From: Gambelia wislizenii
Lineage: Eukaryota > Chordata > Lepidosauria > Squamata > Crotaphytidae
Assembly: GCA_030847615.1 (NCBI GenBank)
Contig: JAUMIR010000001.1
Location: 30,503,501 to 30,567,500 of the forward strand
Direction of reading: 5' to 3'
DNA: 64,000 nucleotides
The notes beneath the pieces are model-generated. The model was not told the origin of the DNA. It was given only the letters and a program-made list of their open reading frames with translations, and did no database searches. Position 1 is the stretch's first letter. Each line of letters opens with the position of its first letter. The position numbers and the translations under genes are program-made. Shown here in pieces: positions 32,480 to 41,815 of the stretch.

Positions 32480-33120
32480 GGGACCCTGATGAGAAGAGGG
32501 CCGATGGGGCCCTCAGGAAGGTTCATGAGGCGTCAACCCTCAGGATGAGAGCATTATTGCCTACCTCTCTTTTCAAGGGTGGCAATCATTTGGGTTCAGG
32601 ATCTCCTAGACGGACCACAGTTGGACAGCAAGACCCTACACAGGGCCCTGATTTGGGTGCTACATGACCTACAGTTCACAGTGGACGCATCACAAGACTT
32701 GTTGTGCTTCGCGGCTATATCCATGGGAGCTGCCGTGGTGGCCAGAAGATCTATCTGGTTAAAACACTGGGAGGTATACGCTCAAACCAGAGCGGCACTC
32801 TCCAACACAGCTTTTAAGGGCCATAGTTTAAGTTATTTGTGGAGGAAGTTCTCAAGGACATCTTAGTGAAAACGAAGGAGAGGAAGCAGGTGATGTCTTC
32901 CTTGCCAAGCAGGTCCGACATGAAGGGAGCCTGTCGTTCATACCAGCCCTCCCAGTCCTTTTGTCCCTCAAGAAGCTTTGGCAGGCAGAGGGATTTTCGT
33001 TCCTCACACCCAGCCTGGTCCAGAATGAACCAGGTTATCTGTCAAGGCCCCTTCTCATACCAAGCCTCTGGTCGAAAGGGATGTCCCCAGCAGCAGAGGG
33101 GATCTTCCCGCCAACAATCC
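32480..33120 (+). pseudogene. DIRS copy B gag-like remnant, 5'-deleted
   Basis: Directly after the left terminal repeat the sequence enters gag coding in the middle (DEKRADGALRKVHEASTLR). Copy A has about 130 more upstream codons. The frame 32579-32866 encodes AIIWVQDLLDGPQLDSKTLH, then VVARRSIWLKHWEVYAQTR. The next frame (32839-33123) continues the basic C-terminal part with a frameshift. The deletion probably arose during replication or later decay. Confidence 0.7.
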
Positions 33121-33139
33121 TGACTCCCAGCCGCGACCG

Positions 33140-34130
33140 GTGGGGAGCAGGCTAGCTGCATTCCTGCTTGCCTGGTTGAACTCGACAGCAGACAAGTCGG
33201 TACTAGCCACAGTGGAACAGGGCTACTGCATCGAGTTTGACAGGAGACCAAGAAACCGGTTCCTCCCTGCACCAGTACCCCAAAGCCCTCAAAAAGATTC
33301 AGATCTCAGAACAGCCATACACCATCTAAAAGATATCGCGGCAATAGAGGAGGTTCTAGAGCAACAACAATTCTCCGGGGTCTACTCTTACTTTTTTACA
33401 TTGCCCAAAAAGAACGGCAATCTCAGATCAGTTCTAGATCTGAAATACACTAATTCATGCATTACATACAAATGCTCCAGGAGGGAGACCCTGTCCTCCA
33501 TAAGGGAAGCTCTCCAGGAAGGAGACTACCTAGCATCCCTGGACCTGTCAGAGGCATATCTCCACATCATGATGCACATGGACAGCAGGTCCTTCCTGTG
33601 CTTTGCATTTGGCAAGGAGCACTTCCAATTCAGGGCTTTACCATTCAGGCTAGCAATTGCACGCAGAGTTTTCACGAAGGTGCTGGTAGTCCAGTGGCAC
33701 ACCTGAGGAGCCGAAGTATCCACTTATACCCGTACCTGGACGACATACTCCTAAGGGCACATTCAGCAACAAATGCCAAGAGGGACATACAATACACAAT
33801 CTATTGCCTACAGGAACAGGGGTTCATCATGAACTTCAAGAAGAGTTACCTCGCCCCGACAAGGTTGTTAGGGCACCTAGAAGTTCAACTAGACACAGTG
33901 AAGTGCGAGGTGACACTCTCTCAAGAAAGACGAGCTGTGGTGAGAAGAGAGGCACAGGTGGCAAGGCAGCTCTCTCAGGTACCTCATAAGAATCTGGCAA
34001 GGCTGCTAGGCCTCATGATCTCATTGATCCAAGTAGTGCCGTGGACAAGGTTCCACTCAAGACCCCTACAGGGCTTCCTCCTGCCGTTGCAGCAACAGAT
34101 TGCTCTGAAGAGATCCATCCTCATAAAATG
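33140..34130 (+). pseudogene. DIRS copy B reverse transcriptase domain
   Basis: RT motifs: FFTLPKKNGNLRSVLDLKYT, then YLASLDLSEAYLHI (first catalytic Asp), then LPFRLAIARRVFTKV. The frame breaks near 33706 and resumes in the next frame with IHLYPYLDDILLRA. YLDD is at 33733-33744, intact in contrast to copy A. The thumb-like region (SYLAPTRLLGHLEVQLD, then LARLLGLMISLIQVVPWTRF) follows until the CR1 insertion at 34128. Confidence 0.85.
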
Positions 34131-34280
34131 GTAGAATTGTAGAATTGGAAGAGACCACGAGGGCCATCCAGTCCAACCCCCTGCCATGCAGGAATATACA
34201 GAGCATCCCTGACAGATGGCCATCCAGCCTCTGTTTAAAGACCTCCAAGGAAGGAGACCCCACCACACTCTGAGAAATCC
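34128..34280 (-). mobile_element. Short CR1 3' end nested in DIRS copy B
   Basis: The reverse complement has the CR1 3' end: CCATGCAGGAATATACAGAG, then CAACCCCCTGCC, and its 8-mer end TAGAATTGTAGAATTGG at 34131-34147. It separates RT from RNase H of DIRS copy B and so is younger than that element. Confidence 0.88.
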
Positions 34281-34289
34281 TGCTCAGAC

Positions 34290-35110
34290 TTCCTCAGAAG
34301 GTGAAGGAATCGCTTCTCTGGTGGACCAAAGTGGACACCACCTCCAAGGGTTCCCCATTCGCCTTAATGTATGACATAGTACTGACATCCAAGGGTTGGG
34401 GAGCTCATTGCCTGGGCCAGGTGATCTAGGGTACCTGGTTCCCACAGGAACAAGACCACAACATATATTGACTGGAGTTCCGCATCGTGCAGTAAGCGCT
34501 CAAACACTTCACACCGCTAGTCAAGGACAAGCACGTATTGCTACTAACAAACAACACAACAGTATGCTCATACATAGTGAAGCAAGGGGCTTCCAGGTCC
34601 AGGTCACTCCAGCTGGAAGCGGCCAGCAACTCAGTGTGTGGAGAGGTCAGTGAAATCCCTCTCAGCCCAATACCTTCAAGGCGAAACGAACTGCCGGGCA
34701 GACTACCTGAGCAGGCATGAGTTACTCCCGGGGGATGGGAGCTGAATCAAGAGGTATTTGACCAACTCCGGAAAATTTTTGGTCAAATGGAAGTAGATCT
34801 CTTTTCCAAGCTCTCCCGCTTCTTCGCCCGCTATCCACAGCAAGGAGCAGAGGGCGTGGACACCCTCCTTACAAAGTGTCTGAGGGGCCTACTCTACCTG
34901 TTCCCTCCCCTTCTGCTCCTAGGCAGGGTCTGCTGGAAAATAAAGAGCAGAAGGCACAGGTGGTGTTACTGGCCCCCCACTGGCCTTGGAGGCCATGGTT
35001 CTCAGAGCTCAGGGAGATGTCAATCGAGGAGCCATGGCACCTACCTCAGCAGGAGGTTCTCCTGCACCAGGGCCCAATTCTTCACCCCAACACATTGTGG
35101 CTACAGTTAA
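34290..35110 (+). pseudogene. DIRS copy B RNase H and connecting region
   Basis: Remnants in several frames: LTSKGWGAHCLGQVI-like start (about 34380), then VLLTNNTTVCSYIVKQGASR, then a degraded ADYLSRH-like word at about 34700, then FGQMEVDLFSKLSRFFARYP. The frame 34876-35139 keeps KAQVVLLAPHWPWRPWFSEL. The order matches copy A. The MDN of copy A reads TNN here, so an acidic residue is lost. Confidence 0.7.
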
Positions 35111-35870
35111 CAGCATGGAGATTGAGCGGCAGGCATTGAGCGAGTGTGGGTATGAGGAGGCCGCCATCAACACACTTCTCTCCTCATGTCGCACATCAAC
35201 CAGAAGAATTTATGAGGCCACGTGGTGAGCTTTCACCCTATGGTGCACAGAGGCTTGAATTTAAGCCACAGAAGCTTCCACCCGTCATGTTTTGGCTTTC
35301 CTGCAACACGGGTTGGAAATGGGGCTTCGACCTAACAAGTTAAAATGACAAATGGCTGGGACTATGGAGTTTTTATATTGTAAGCCGCCCCGATTGCGTT
35401 GCAGAGGGGCGGGATAGAAATAAAATTTTATTATTATATTTTTATTTATTATATGTCCGGTGCCCACAGGGTGTCAAACTATCTTCTCACCCCCACGTGA
35501 AGCAGTTCCTGAGAGGGATGACCTTCTCACCCCCAGTACATCACAGGTTCCCCACGTGAAATCTATCCTGGTCTTATGGCAATTAATGAACCACCCTTTT
35601 GAGCCCCTCAGACGGGTCCTGCTTAGAGTACTGACATTCAAGGTCACATTTCTGGTGGCAATCACCTTAGCGAGGAGAGTCTCAGAGCTTGTGTCCCTGT
35701 CAATAAGAGAACACCTCTGCTTCTTCAGTGATGACTTCGTCACACTCCGCCCGGACCCGTCATTTAGACTGAAGGTACTCTCTGAGTTTCACGTCGCCCA
35801 GCAACTCATCTTACCTTCCTTCTGTCCCAATCCATCCCATCCGAAGGAGAAATTATGACACAAGGTAGAC
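35110..35870 (+). pseudogene. DIRS copy B tyrosine recombinase, interrupted
   Basis: N-terminal part: MEIERQALSECGYEEAAINT, then LLSSCRTSTRRIYEATW; this breaks near 35228. After the nested retroelement 3' end, the frame 35460-35858 encodes LTFKVTFLVAITLARRVSEL, then DPSFRLKVLSEFHVAQQLIL, then LPSFCPNPSHPKEKL. The catalytic arginine block (ARRVSEL) is intact here, unlike copy A where a stop follows it. The HxxR and Tyr motifs are missing because coding stops at the block beginning near 35880. Confidence 0.75.
35375..35440 (+). repeat. Nested retroelement 3' end in DIRS copy B
   Basis: ATTGTAAGCCGCCCCGATTG, then GAGGGGCGGGATAGAAATAAA and an ATT-rich tail; same family as 25085-25310. Confidence 0.65.
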
Positions 35871-36132
35871 TTCAGGAGGGTTCTGAGGATCTGCCATCAG
35901 GAGAACAAGCTCTTTTAGGAGATGTAATTTGCTATTTGTCTCCTTTTTAACACTCAAAAATCTCCTCAAAAGTGGGGTGGTGGTCTTATATGCCCAGCAG
36001 ATCTTTTCCCCTGCTGTGAGAATGACTGCCTTGTCTTTGAAGTGGTAAATTCTCTGGGCAGTTTCCCTAGCAGATCCTTCCCCCTGCTGTGAGAATGACT
36101 GCTTTGCCTTTGAAGTGTTAATTGCCCTCCAT

Positions 36133-36405
36133 TTAGGGATTGTATTTTGGTAAACTTGCCAGGAAGATTTCCATTTGCATAATTTTGGGGATTTCTTCTC
36201 CAGGAGTTTGCAAGTCTGCCAATGTGGCTCTAAAATCATTAATGTGCTCATTCAAAAATTTGGGATTTGATAGCTTCATATTAACCAACTTCATTATTAA
36301 TGAAACCTTACTTTCCAAAGATTGAACACCATAGAGATTTTTCAAAGTGTCCCATGCTTTTTTAGCTGTTCTCAGTCCTTTTAATTTCACAGACGATTCC
36401 ATCAT
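36133..36405 (-). pseudogene. Copia-type gag fragment
   Basis: The minus strand encodes about 90 codons resembling the gag polypeptide of Ty1/copia LTR retrotransposons. AKKAWDTLKNLYGVQSLESK is the typical AWDxLxxxY word, followed by SLIMKLVNMKLSN, then INDFRATLADLQ, then KIMQMEIFLASLPKYN, which corresponds to the family's LLxSLPxxY/F. No LTR, protease, integrase or RT is visible nearby. It lies in the foreign block inside DIRS copy B. Copia elements are uncommon in amniote genomes, so the origin is of interest. Confidence 0.65.
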
Positions 36406-36660
36406 CTACAGCCACTGAGCTGGCTGGCTGGTGGGGGGCTGGCTGGATGGGGGGGGGCAAAGGCTATATTTTAACTTAAAATTTTGGGGGGGTCATCTTA
36501 TGCGCCCAGTCGTGTTATACTCTGGAATATATGGTAGATAAGTTCAGAGCAGCTGAGGCTACCTTAGGCAGACAGATGCTGCATGAGGTAGTGAGCAACT
36601 AAGCGTCCAGTCAACCACAAGTCATTCCCTCCCAGACTGGGGTTACCTTTGGCAAGTCCC

Positions 36661-36772
36661 AGTAGTACAGGATTGGTCTTCGCTCCTCCCCCCCAGAGAA
36701 TGTCACGTTGGGTACTTACCGTGAAGGTGCATTCTGATGGGGGGGAGGACAAAGACCAATCTTACCAACCCC
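36661..36772. repeat. DIRS copy B internal complementary region
   Basis: The first half (to 36700, ending CCCCAGAGAA) is the complement of the left terminus (TTCTCTGGGGG). The second half (from 36701, TGTCACGTTGGGTACTTACC) is the complement of the right terminus (GGTAAGTACCCAATGTGACA). The two outer ends are thus fused head to tail, as expected for the region DIRS elements use to template circular DNA. Confidence 0.88.
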
Positions 36773-36967
36773 ATGACTGTGAGGTCACCAAAAGAACCAA
36801 GGCACAGGCACATGTATTTTCATTAGGTGTTAATCTGTGTAGCTGTCTTTTATCACACAGGGCCAGGCTATAGCCTGCAACACTTCCTCCATCCAAGTGG
36901 ACTTTGCTAGTCAGAGAACTGGCCTCGTGGAGAGTCGATGGGGAGAACAAAGGGATTTCGAATCTCC

Positions 36968-37040
36968 AGGGTCTATGATGCAACTTTGTGCTTCCATCTG
37001 GGCAGTATTGGGCTTTCCCAATAGTACAGGATTGGTCTTT
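36968..37040. repeat. DIRS copy B right inverted terminal repeat
   Basis: Complement of 32405-32477; the terminus then extends to GTGACA at 37090. Confidence 0.88.
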
Positions 37041-37087
37041 GTCCTCCCCCTCATCAGAATGCACCTTCATGGTAAGTACCCAATGTG

Positions 37088-37125
37088 ACAATCTGCTATT
37101 GAATGTTCTCTCTGCTCCTTTACAC
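37088..37125. repeat. Right copy of 38-bp direct repeat; exon 11 polypyrimidine tract
   Basis: Begins where DIRS copy B ends and is followed by AG and exon 11. It contains the pyrimidine-rich TTCTCTCTGCTCCTTTACAC that serves the acceptor. Confidence 0.85.
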
Positions 37126-37127
37126 AG

Positions 37128-37277
37128 ATGGGAGCAGCCTGCCAAACTGGGTCAATCACAGTGCTGGAAACCTACATTTCCAAAAAGTGACAAGGAGTGA
37201 TGCTGGAAACTACACTTGTATTGCTTCCAATGGTCCACAAGGAGAGATTAGAGCAACAGTCCAGCTCACAGTAGCAG
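37128..37277 (+). CDS. PTK7: PTK7 exon 11: second half of Ig-like domain 6
   Basis: Completes aspartate and encodes DGSSLPNWVNHSAGNLHFQK, then VTRSDAGNYTCIASNGPQGE, then IRATVQLTVA. It closes Ig domain 6 (cysteine in YTCIASN). Human PTK7 has WVTDNAGTLHF; the change to VNHSAG creates an N-glycosylation sequon (NHS) absent from human. NYT is a second sequon. The acceptor uses the right copy of the 38-bp repeat next to DIRS copy B. Donor GTAGTC is weaker than most in this gene. Ends in phase 1. Confidence 0.97.
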
Positions 37278-38014
37278 GTAGTCCTGGGAATAGAACTACT
37301 TCCCCTCCCCACAAAAAGTGGCTTGTGACTAAAAGTTGATGAGTGGATGTATTCTCAACTTGGCAATTAATTGGGACTGAGAATAGTTTGGAGCATGGGG
37401 CATTTTCAGCTCAGTGGCAAGACACGTGCTTTGCATCCCGACGATCCTAGGTTTTGTCTCTGGCATCTCAGATGGGAAAAGCCCTCTCTGAAATTCTGGA
37501 GACTTTCTGTTCATCAGTGCAAAAGCAATATGATGCTCGATGGTTCAATACTCGGACATATAATATATGGCAGCTTCCTGTGAAATCATGGCAGAGGTGG
37601 GTTTTCAACCAGATTTCACAGGTCAAAGACTAACAGTACATCATAGAGCTACTAGACAGCCTTGCATAAAACAGGCCATGAGACAGATGAAGAAAGACCT
37701 CTTCAGAAGTCATAACAGGACAAAACCATCAAGGGTTAACCCACCCAATGCCCCACAGCTGTTGATAGCTTGAGCCATTAAGAAAAAAATATACGGTAAT
37801 ACAATTTTGCTTTGTGAGGGAAAGGCAGATACAACTCCTTCCTATGGGAAGTTCGGTTGGCCCCCTCTCTGCTCTTTTTCCACTCTTAGTCAAAAACTTT
37901 TTTATTTAGGTGGGCTTTTAGCTTTTCATTCATGTGGCATAAAGGTGTTTCAATGTGGAGTTGTGGGTTAGTTTCAGTTTTTCTTAACTTTTGTATAATA
38001 CGATTTTGGCTGTA

Positions 38015-38199
38015 CAATGGACCCTTGGTATCTGCTGGGGTATGGTTCCAGGAGCCACAGTGGCATAGTAGAATTGTGTCCCTTATATAAAATGGCAAAA
38101 TCAAGGTTTGCTTTTTGGACCTTTTTAAAAATATATATTTTCAAGCCATGCGTGGTGGAATCCGTGGGTGCAGAATCTGTGGTTACAGAGGGCCGACTG
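38015..38199. mobile_element. Pogo/Tigger-like MITE
   Basis: Ends CAATGGACCCTTGGTATCTG and GGTTACAGAGGGCCGACTG are imperfect inverted repeats, each next to TA. About 185 bp, non-coding. A retroelement 3' end follows (38213-38275). Confidence 0.78.
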
Positions 38200-38482
38200 T
38201 ACATTGTTTTAATTTGTTGTGAGCTGCCTTGGATCCCATGATGGGAGAATGGTGGGATATAAATTAAATATTTTTTAAAACCTGCAATCCCTGAACTCAT
38301 CAAACATGATGTAAAGTTTGATGCCACTGGCCAGGCTGGCTGAAGTATTGTGAGAGCTGTCATCCAAACTCTTGACTTTGATATATCAGACAGGTCTTTT
38401 CCAAAGGCAGCAGGTCTCAAACAAGAGAGCAATGTCAGAGTCTATCTGCTGTGCTGAGGTTTCTTTTTTCTGTCCCTTGTAG

Positions 38483-38633
38483 TCTTCATTAGCTTTAAGC
38501 TGAAACCAGATGACACAACAGTATACCCAGGACACACAGCCATGTTCCAGTGTCAAGCTGAGGGTGACCCACTGCCACACATCCAGTGGAAAGGGAAGGA
38601 CAGGATTGTGGAACCTGACAAATTTTTACCCAG
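38483..38633 (+). CDS. PTK7: PTK7 exon 12: first half of Ig-like domain 7
   Basis: Encodes VFISFKLKPDDTTVYPGHTA, then MFQCQAEGDPLPHIQWKGKD, then RIVEPDKFLPR. It carries the first cysteine (FQCQAEGD) and core tryptophan (IQWKGKD) of the membrane-proximal Ig domain. In human PTK7 this region holds the MT1-MMP cleavage site PKP-LI; here the matching residues read PLP-HI. Acceptor CCCTTGTAG, donor GTAGGT, ends in phase 2. Confidence 0.97.
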
Positions 38634-38852
38634 GTAGGTTCCTGTTCCCTCTCAGGCTTCCTAAAGTCATTTTAAGTTAATACTGTCTGAAGATACCCTA
38701 ATAACCATAAAGCAGTTACTTTGAATTCTTCCTTTTGTGGGGGATTTTTATGGTAACAAATTCATTTTTTCAGCAGTTCACTGATTTTTTTTGTTCCAGT
38801 CTAGTGTAGTCTGTGTGAAAGAACTCAATTTCCAATGTAATAAAATAAATTA

Positions 38853-39099
38853 CAGTAGGACCTCCCTATCCTCTGGGGATTGGTTCTGGGGACTCCCGTG
38901 GATACCAAAAACTATGGATAATAGTGAACACTATTGAAAATAATGTGACTTCTGGTTTAAAATACCATAGAGTTGCCTTAGAGGAAAATGGCTAGAGGGA
39001 ATACATTTTTCTAGGAAGACTATGGTGGGTGTGCTGTTTTGTGTCCCGTGCATAATTGAATCAGTGGATAATGAATCAGTGGATACAGGGATCTTACTA
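38853..39099. mobile_element. Pogo/Tigger-like MITE
   Basis: Left end CAGTAGGACCTCCCTATCC after TA; right end GTGGATACAGGGATCTTACT followed by AT. Same family as 39826-40055. The right boundary is approximate. Confidence 0.7.
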
Positions 39100-39649
39100 T
39101 ATATGCTAAGTTCTGTGTGTATATATTTATGTGTATTTTTCTGGGGAGGAAGCTCCAGAGCTTTCATCAGATTTCTCAAAGGGATCTTATGGCTCAAAAC
39201 AGGGTAGAAAATACTGTCCTAAAGGAAGCTTTAGAGTTCTGGCAGAAGTAAATTTTCTTTGAGATTATACCTTCTGTCTTTTGCTCAAATGGGTTATACG
39301 TAGAAGCCTTAAGCAGCTACCATGCATAGTGTTTCCTTGATATTTTAAGTCTGAAGTTGCATGGTGTGGTCTTGCAACCAATATCCTGAACTTACACCAT
39401 GTGAGAAAGAACCAGGAGTGAATACTTCAGGGGTTTTTTTTGCACATTTTCCTGCATGTCTCTTGTATTTAACTTTTGATAGGGACTTGGAAAAGACAGT
39501 TGGATCACATAGAAAAATGGGGAGAAAGTGTGAAGCGCAAGGTGAAATGTACAGAAATTGAGAATCCCACCTCTAAAATCATGTAGAAGCTCCACTGAAG
39601 TTTCAGACTTTTAAATCTTTAGCAGTAGTTGCTTAACACACTCCCATAT

Positions 39650-40240
39650 TTGATTGTTTGTTTTATATCCCACCTTTTCCCGAAATGTTACCCAAGGCAG
39701 GTCACATATGAGTTAAATCAAGATATGTGATTTAAAACATAGCTCCAAAATTAAAATTAAATTAAATAATTTTTTAAAAAGTAGTTAAAAATAGTTAAAT
39801 ACAATACTATATTAAAACATCAATACAGATCAACCCCCATATCCACAAGTGGATACATTCCAAAACACACCCCTCCCTCAGATACCTGCAACCATGGATA
39901 ATAGGGAACCCTATTATTTTTAATGAGAGAAATACTGGAAGTTGATCATAGAATCACACTGGAGGATGTAGAAATGCCTAGAGAGAACATATTTTTTTCA
40001 GACATGGATAAGTGAAACCATGGATACTGAATCTGTGGATACATGGGTTGACCTGTACTTTAAAACAGTGCATCATGGGAGACTTGATTAAAGAGCTTTG
40101 CACACAGCCGCTTAGTCATCAAATCCTTCTTCAAATAAAAAAGTCTTTACTTGCTGGTAGAAGATAGCAAGGACAGGATCAGTCTGACCTCCTGTGACAG
40201 GGAGTTCCATGGCTGTTGCCTTCAGTCATAAGAAGGAAAA
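39650..40240 (-). mobile_element. Degenerate retroelement split by a MITE
   Basis: The minus strand of TTTTATATCCCACCTTTTCCC matches the 3' end of the family seen at 38213-38275. The part after the MITE (GACAGGATCAGTCTGACCTC, then GGGAGTTCCATGGC) continues it. No coding recognised. Confidence 0.5.
39826..40055. mobile_element. Pogo/Tigger-like MITE nested in a retroelement
   Basis: Ends CAGATCAACCCCCATATCC and GGATACATGGGTTGACCTG form inverted repeats with TA on both sides. Confidence 0.82.
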
Positions 40241-40655
40241 AGTTCATCCATTTTAAAAATCAATTTATAAATCCTGTATGGAGGCTGTTCTACTGTTTTG
40301 AGTATAGCAGTACAGATGCAACAGTATGCATATTTATGATTGCTCTACATGACCACATCATTTATAGTCCTAGGAATTTCAGCTTTCACATTATCTTTTA
40401 AATAAAATTATTCTTAATTTTTTTCATTGCACACAGGAACCTAAAAATATGTGGGCAGTACCTGGTAAAAAAAAATCACTATTAGGCACTAGGTGACTTG
40501 TAGTGAGAGAATACATGATATTTGATAAACCAACATTTTTGCAAACATTTTATTTTACATAATTTAGAGAAGAGGCAGAAATTAGCATATTTGAAGCATG
40601 GAATATTTATCACTGGGTATATGTAGCCGTATTTGAAGACAGTAGGTAGGAGAGA

Positions 40656-40857
40656 GCCAGCGTAGTGTAGGTTTTAGTGTTGGACTATGACTCTGAAGAC
40701 CAGGATTTGAATCCCCACTCAGCTATGGAAACCCACTTGGAAACCTTGGGCAAGTCACACTCTCTCAGCCTCAGAGGAAGGCAAAGTTTCTGAACACACA
40801 TCTTGCCATGAAAACCCTGTGGAATATAATGACTTTGAAGGCATACAACAACAACAG
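40656..40857 (+). mobile_element. tRNA-derived SINE family B
   Basis: Head GAGCCAGCGTAGTGTAGG, B-box-like CCAGGATTTGAATCCCC, tail TACAACAACAACAGA. A small internal deletion lies near the A box. Confidence 0.82.
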
Positions 40858-40982
40858 ATGTGGCAGGGACAGACACTGTACTATTCAGTAGCTTCTGGTT
40901 TTCCTGACATAAAATATCTGGAATTGTATCATAATACTTCCAAGTCTGGGTTGAGATCAGATGCACCTGAGGCCATCTATAC

Positions 40983-41117
40983 CAGGGGTGTCAAACTGGT
41001 GGCTCTCCAGGTGTTTTTACTACAGCTCCCAGAATTCCTGCCCATTGGACCAGCTGGTTCAGGCTTCTGGGTGTTGGAGTCCAAAACACCTGGAGGACCG
41101 CAGGTTGGAAGCCACTG
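40983..41117. mobile_element. hAT-type MITE with perfect 8-bp target duplication
   Basis: 135 bp. Left end CAGGGGTGTCAAACTGGTGG and right end CGCAGGTTGGAAGCCACTG are inverted repeats, with AACACCTGGAG-type inner arms. The 8-bp direct repeat ATCTATAC flanks it at 40975-40982 and 41118-41125. An 8-bp duplication and CAGGGGTG ends are typical of hAT. Confidence 0.92.
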
Positions 41118-41815
41118 ATCTATACCTTCTCCCCAGATTGGAATGCCTTTGCATTTGTACATGACATTTGCAGAGCATTGTCAATATGAGTTCTAAGTTC
41201 TGCAAGTAAAGCCTTGTAATGAAAGCCGGAAAGCCTTTTCTGGGTGATTACTTTGAAATAATTATATTGTGATAGCATGTTGCTTTAAAGGTATGTGTCT
41301 GTCCTTTCTCTCTCCCTCTCCATATTAAGTGCTTCTCTTGCTTCCTGAGCTTTTAAGATAGGGGAGGGGGCTACCTCTTTTCTCCCTTTTAGTCATGCCC
41401 AAGCCTTTCAGATCTTCTGGCTGCAGTTCCTTTGCCATCTTGTTTCTGTGTTTGGGAAAAGGGTGCACTCCCTGCCCTGTGGCTCATCTCTCTCCCGTTG
41501 CCTTTCATCAGAAGCAGACACAATAGGCAGGCAATTAAGGGATCATCTCATTGTTCAGAAGTGTATGCAGCAATAATCAGCTTTTAGAATTGATTGAGCA
41601 GCCAGGCAGATGCTTACAGGAGCATGCTTGAAAGTAATACACAGGAGAGAGCAGAGTGCTCATGCTTCATACATGTAAACATTCAGGTTAAATCTCTGGC
41701 ATCTCGTGTTCAGCAAATCTCTTGCACCAAGGTAGTGAAAGGCTTTTACTCTAAAGCTGTAAAGAAGAGACAACCTCGAATAAATTAAGTCCCACCCCAA
41801 ACATGCTGTATTCTC
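41118..41815. other. Intron 12 without recognised features
   Basis: No gene; nothing recognised. Confidence 0.5.

Larger units (their letters stand above)
32387..37090 (+). mobile_element. DIRS-like retrotransposon, copy B, with both termini
   Basis: A 4.7-kb DIRS element in PTK7 intron 10, same strand as the gene. Visible parts in order: left inverted terminal repeat (32405-32477), truncated gag, RT, RNase H, tyrosine recombinase, internal complementary region (36661-36772) and right inverted terminal repeat (36968-37040). The internal complementary region fixes the ends at TTCTCTGG (32387) and GTGACA (37090). Nested inside are a reverse CR1 (34128-34280), a retroelement 3' end (35375-35440) and a block with a copia-type gag (about 35880-36540). 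The right end is 37 bp from exon 11. Confidence 0.88.
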
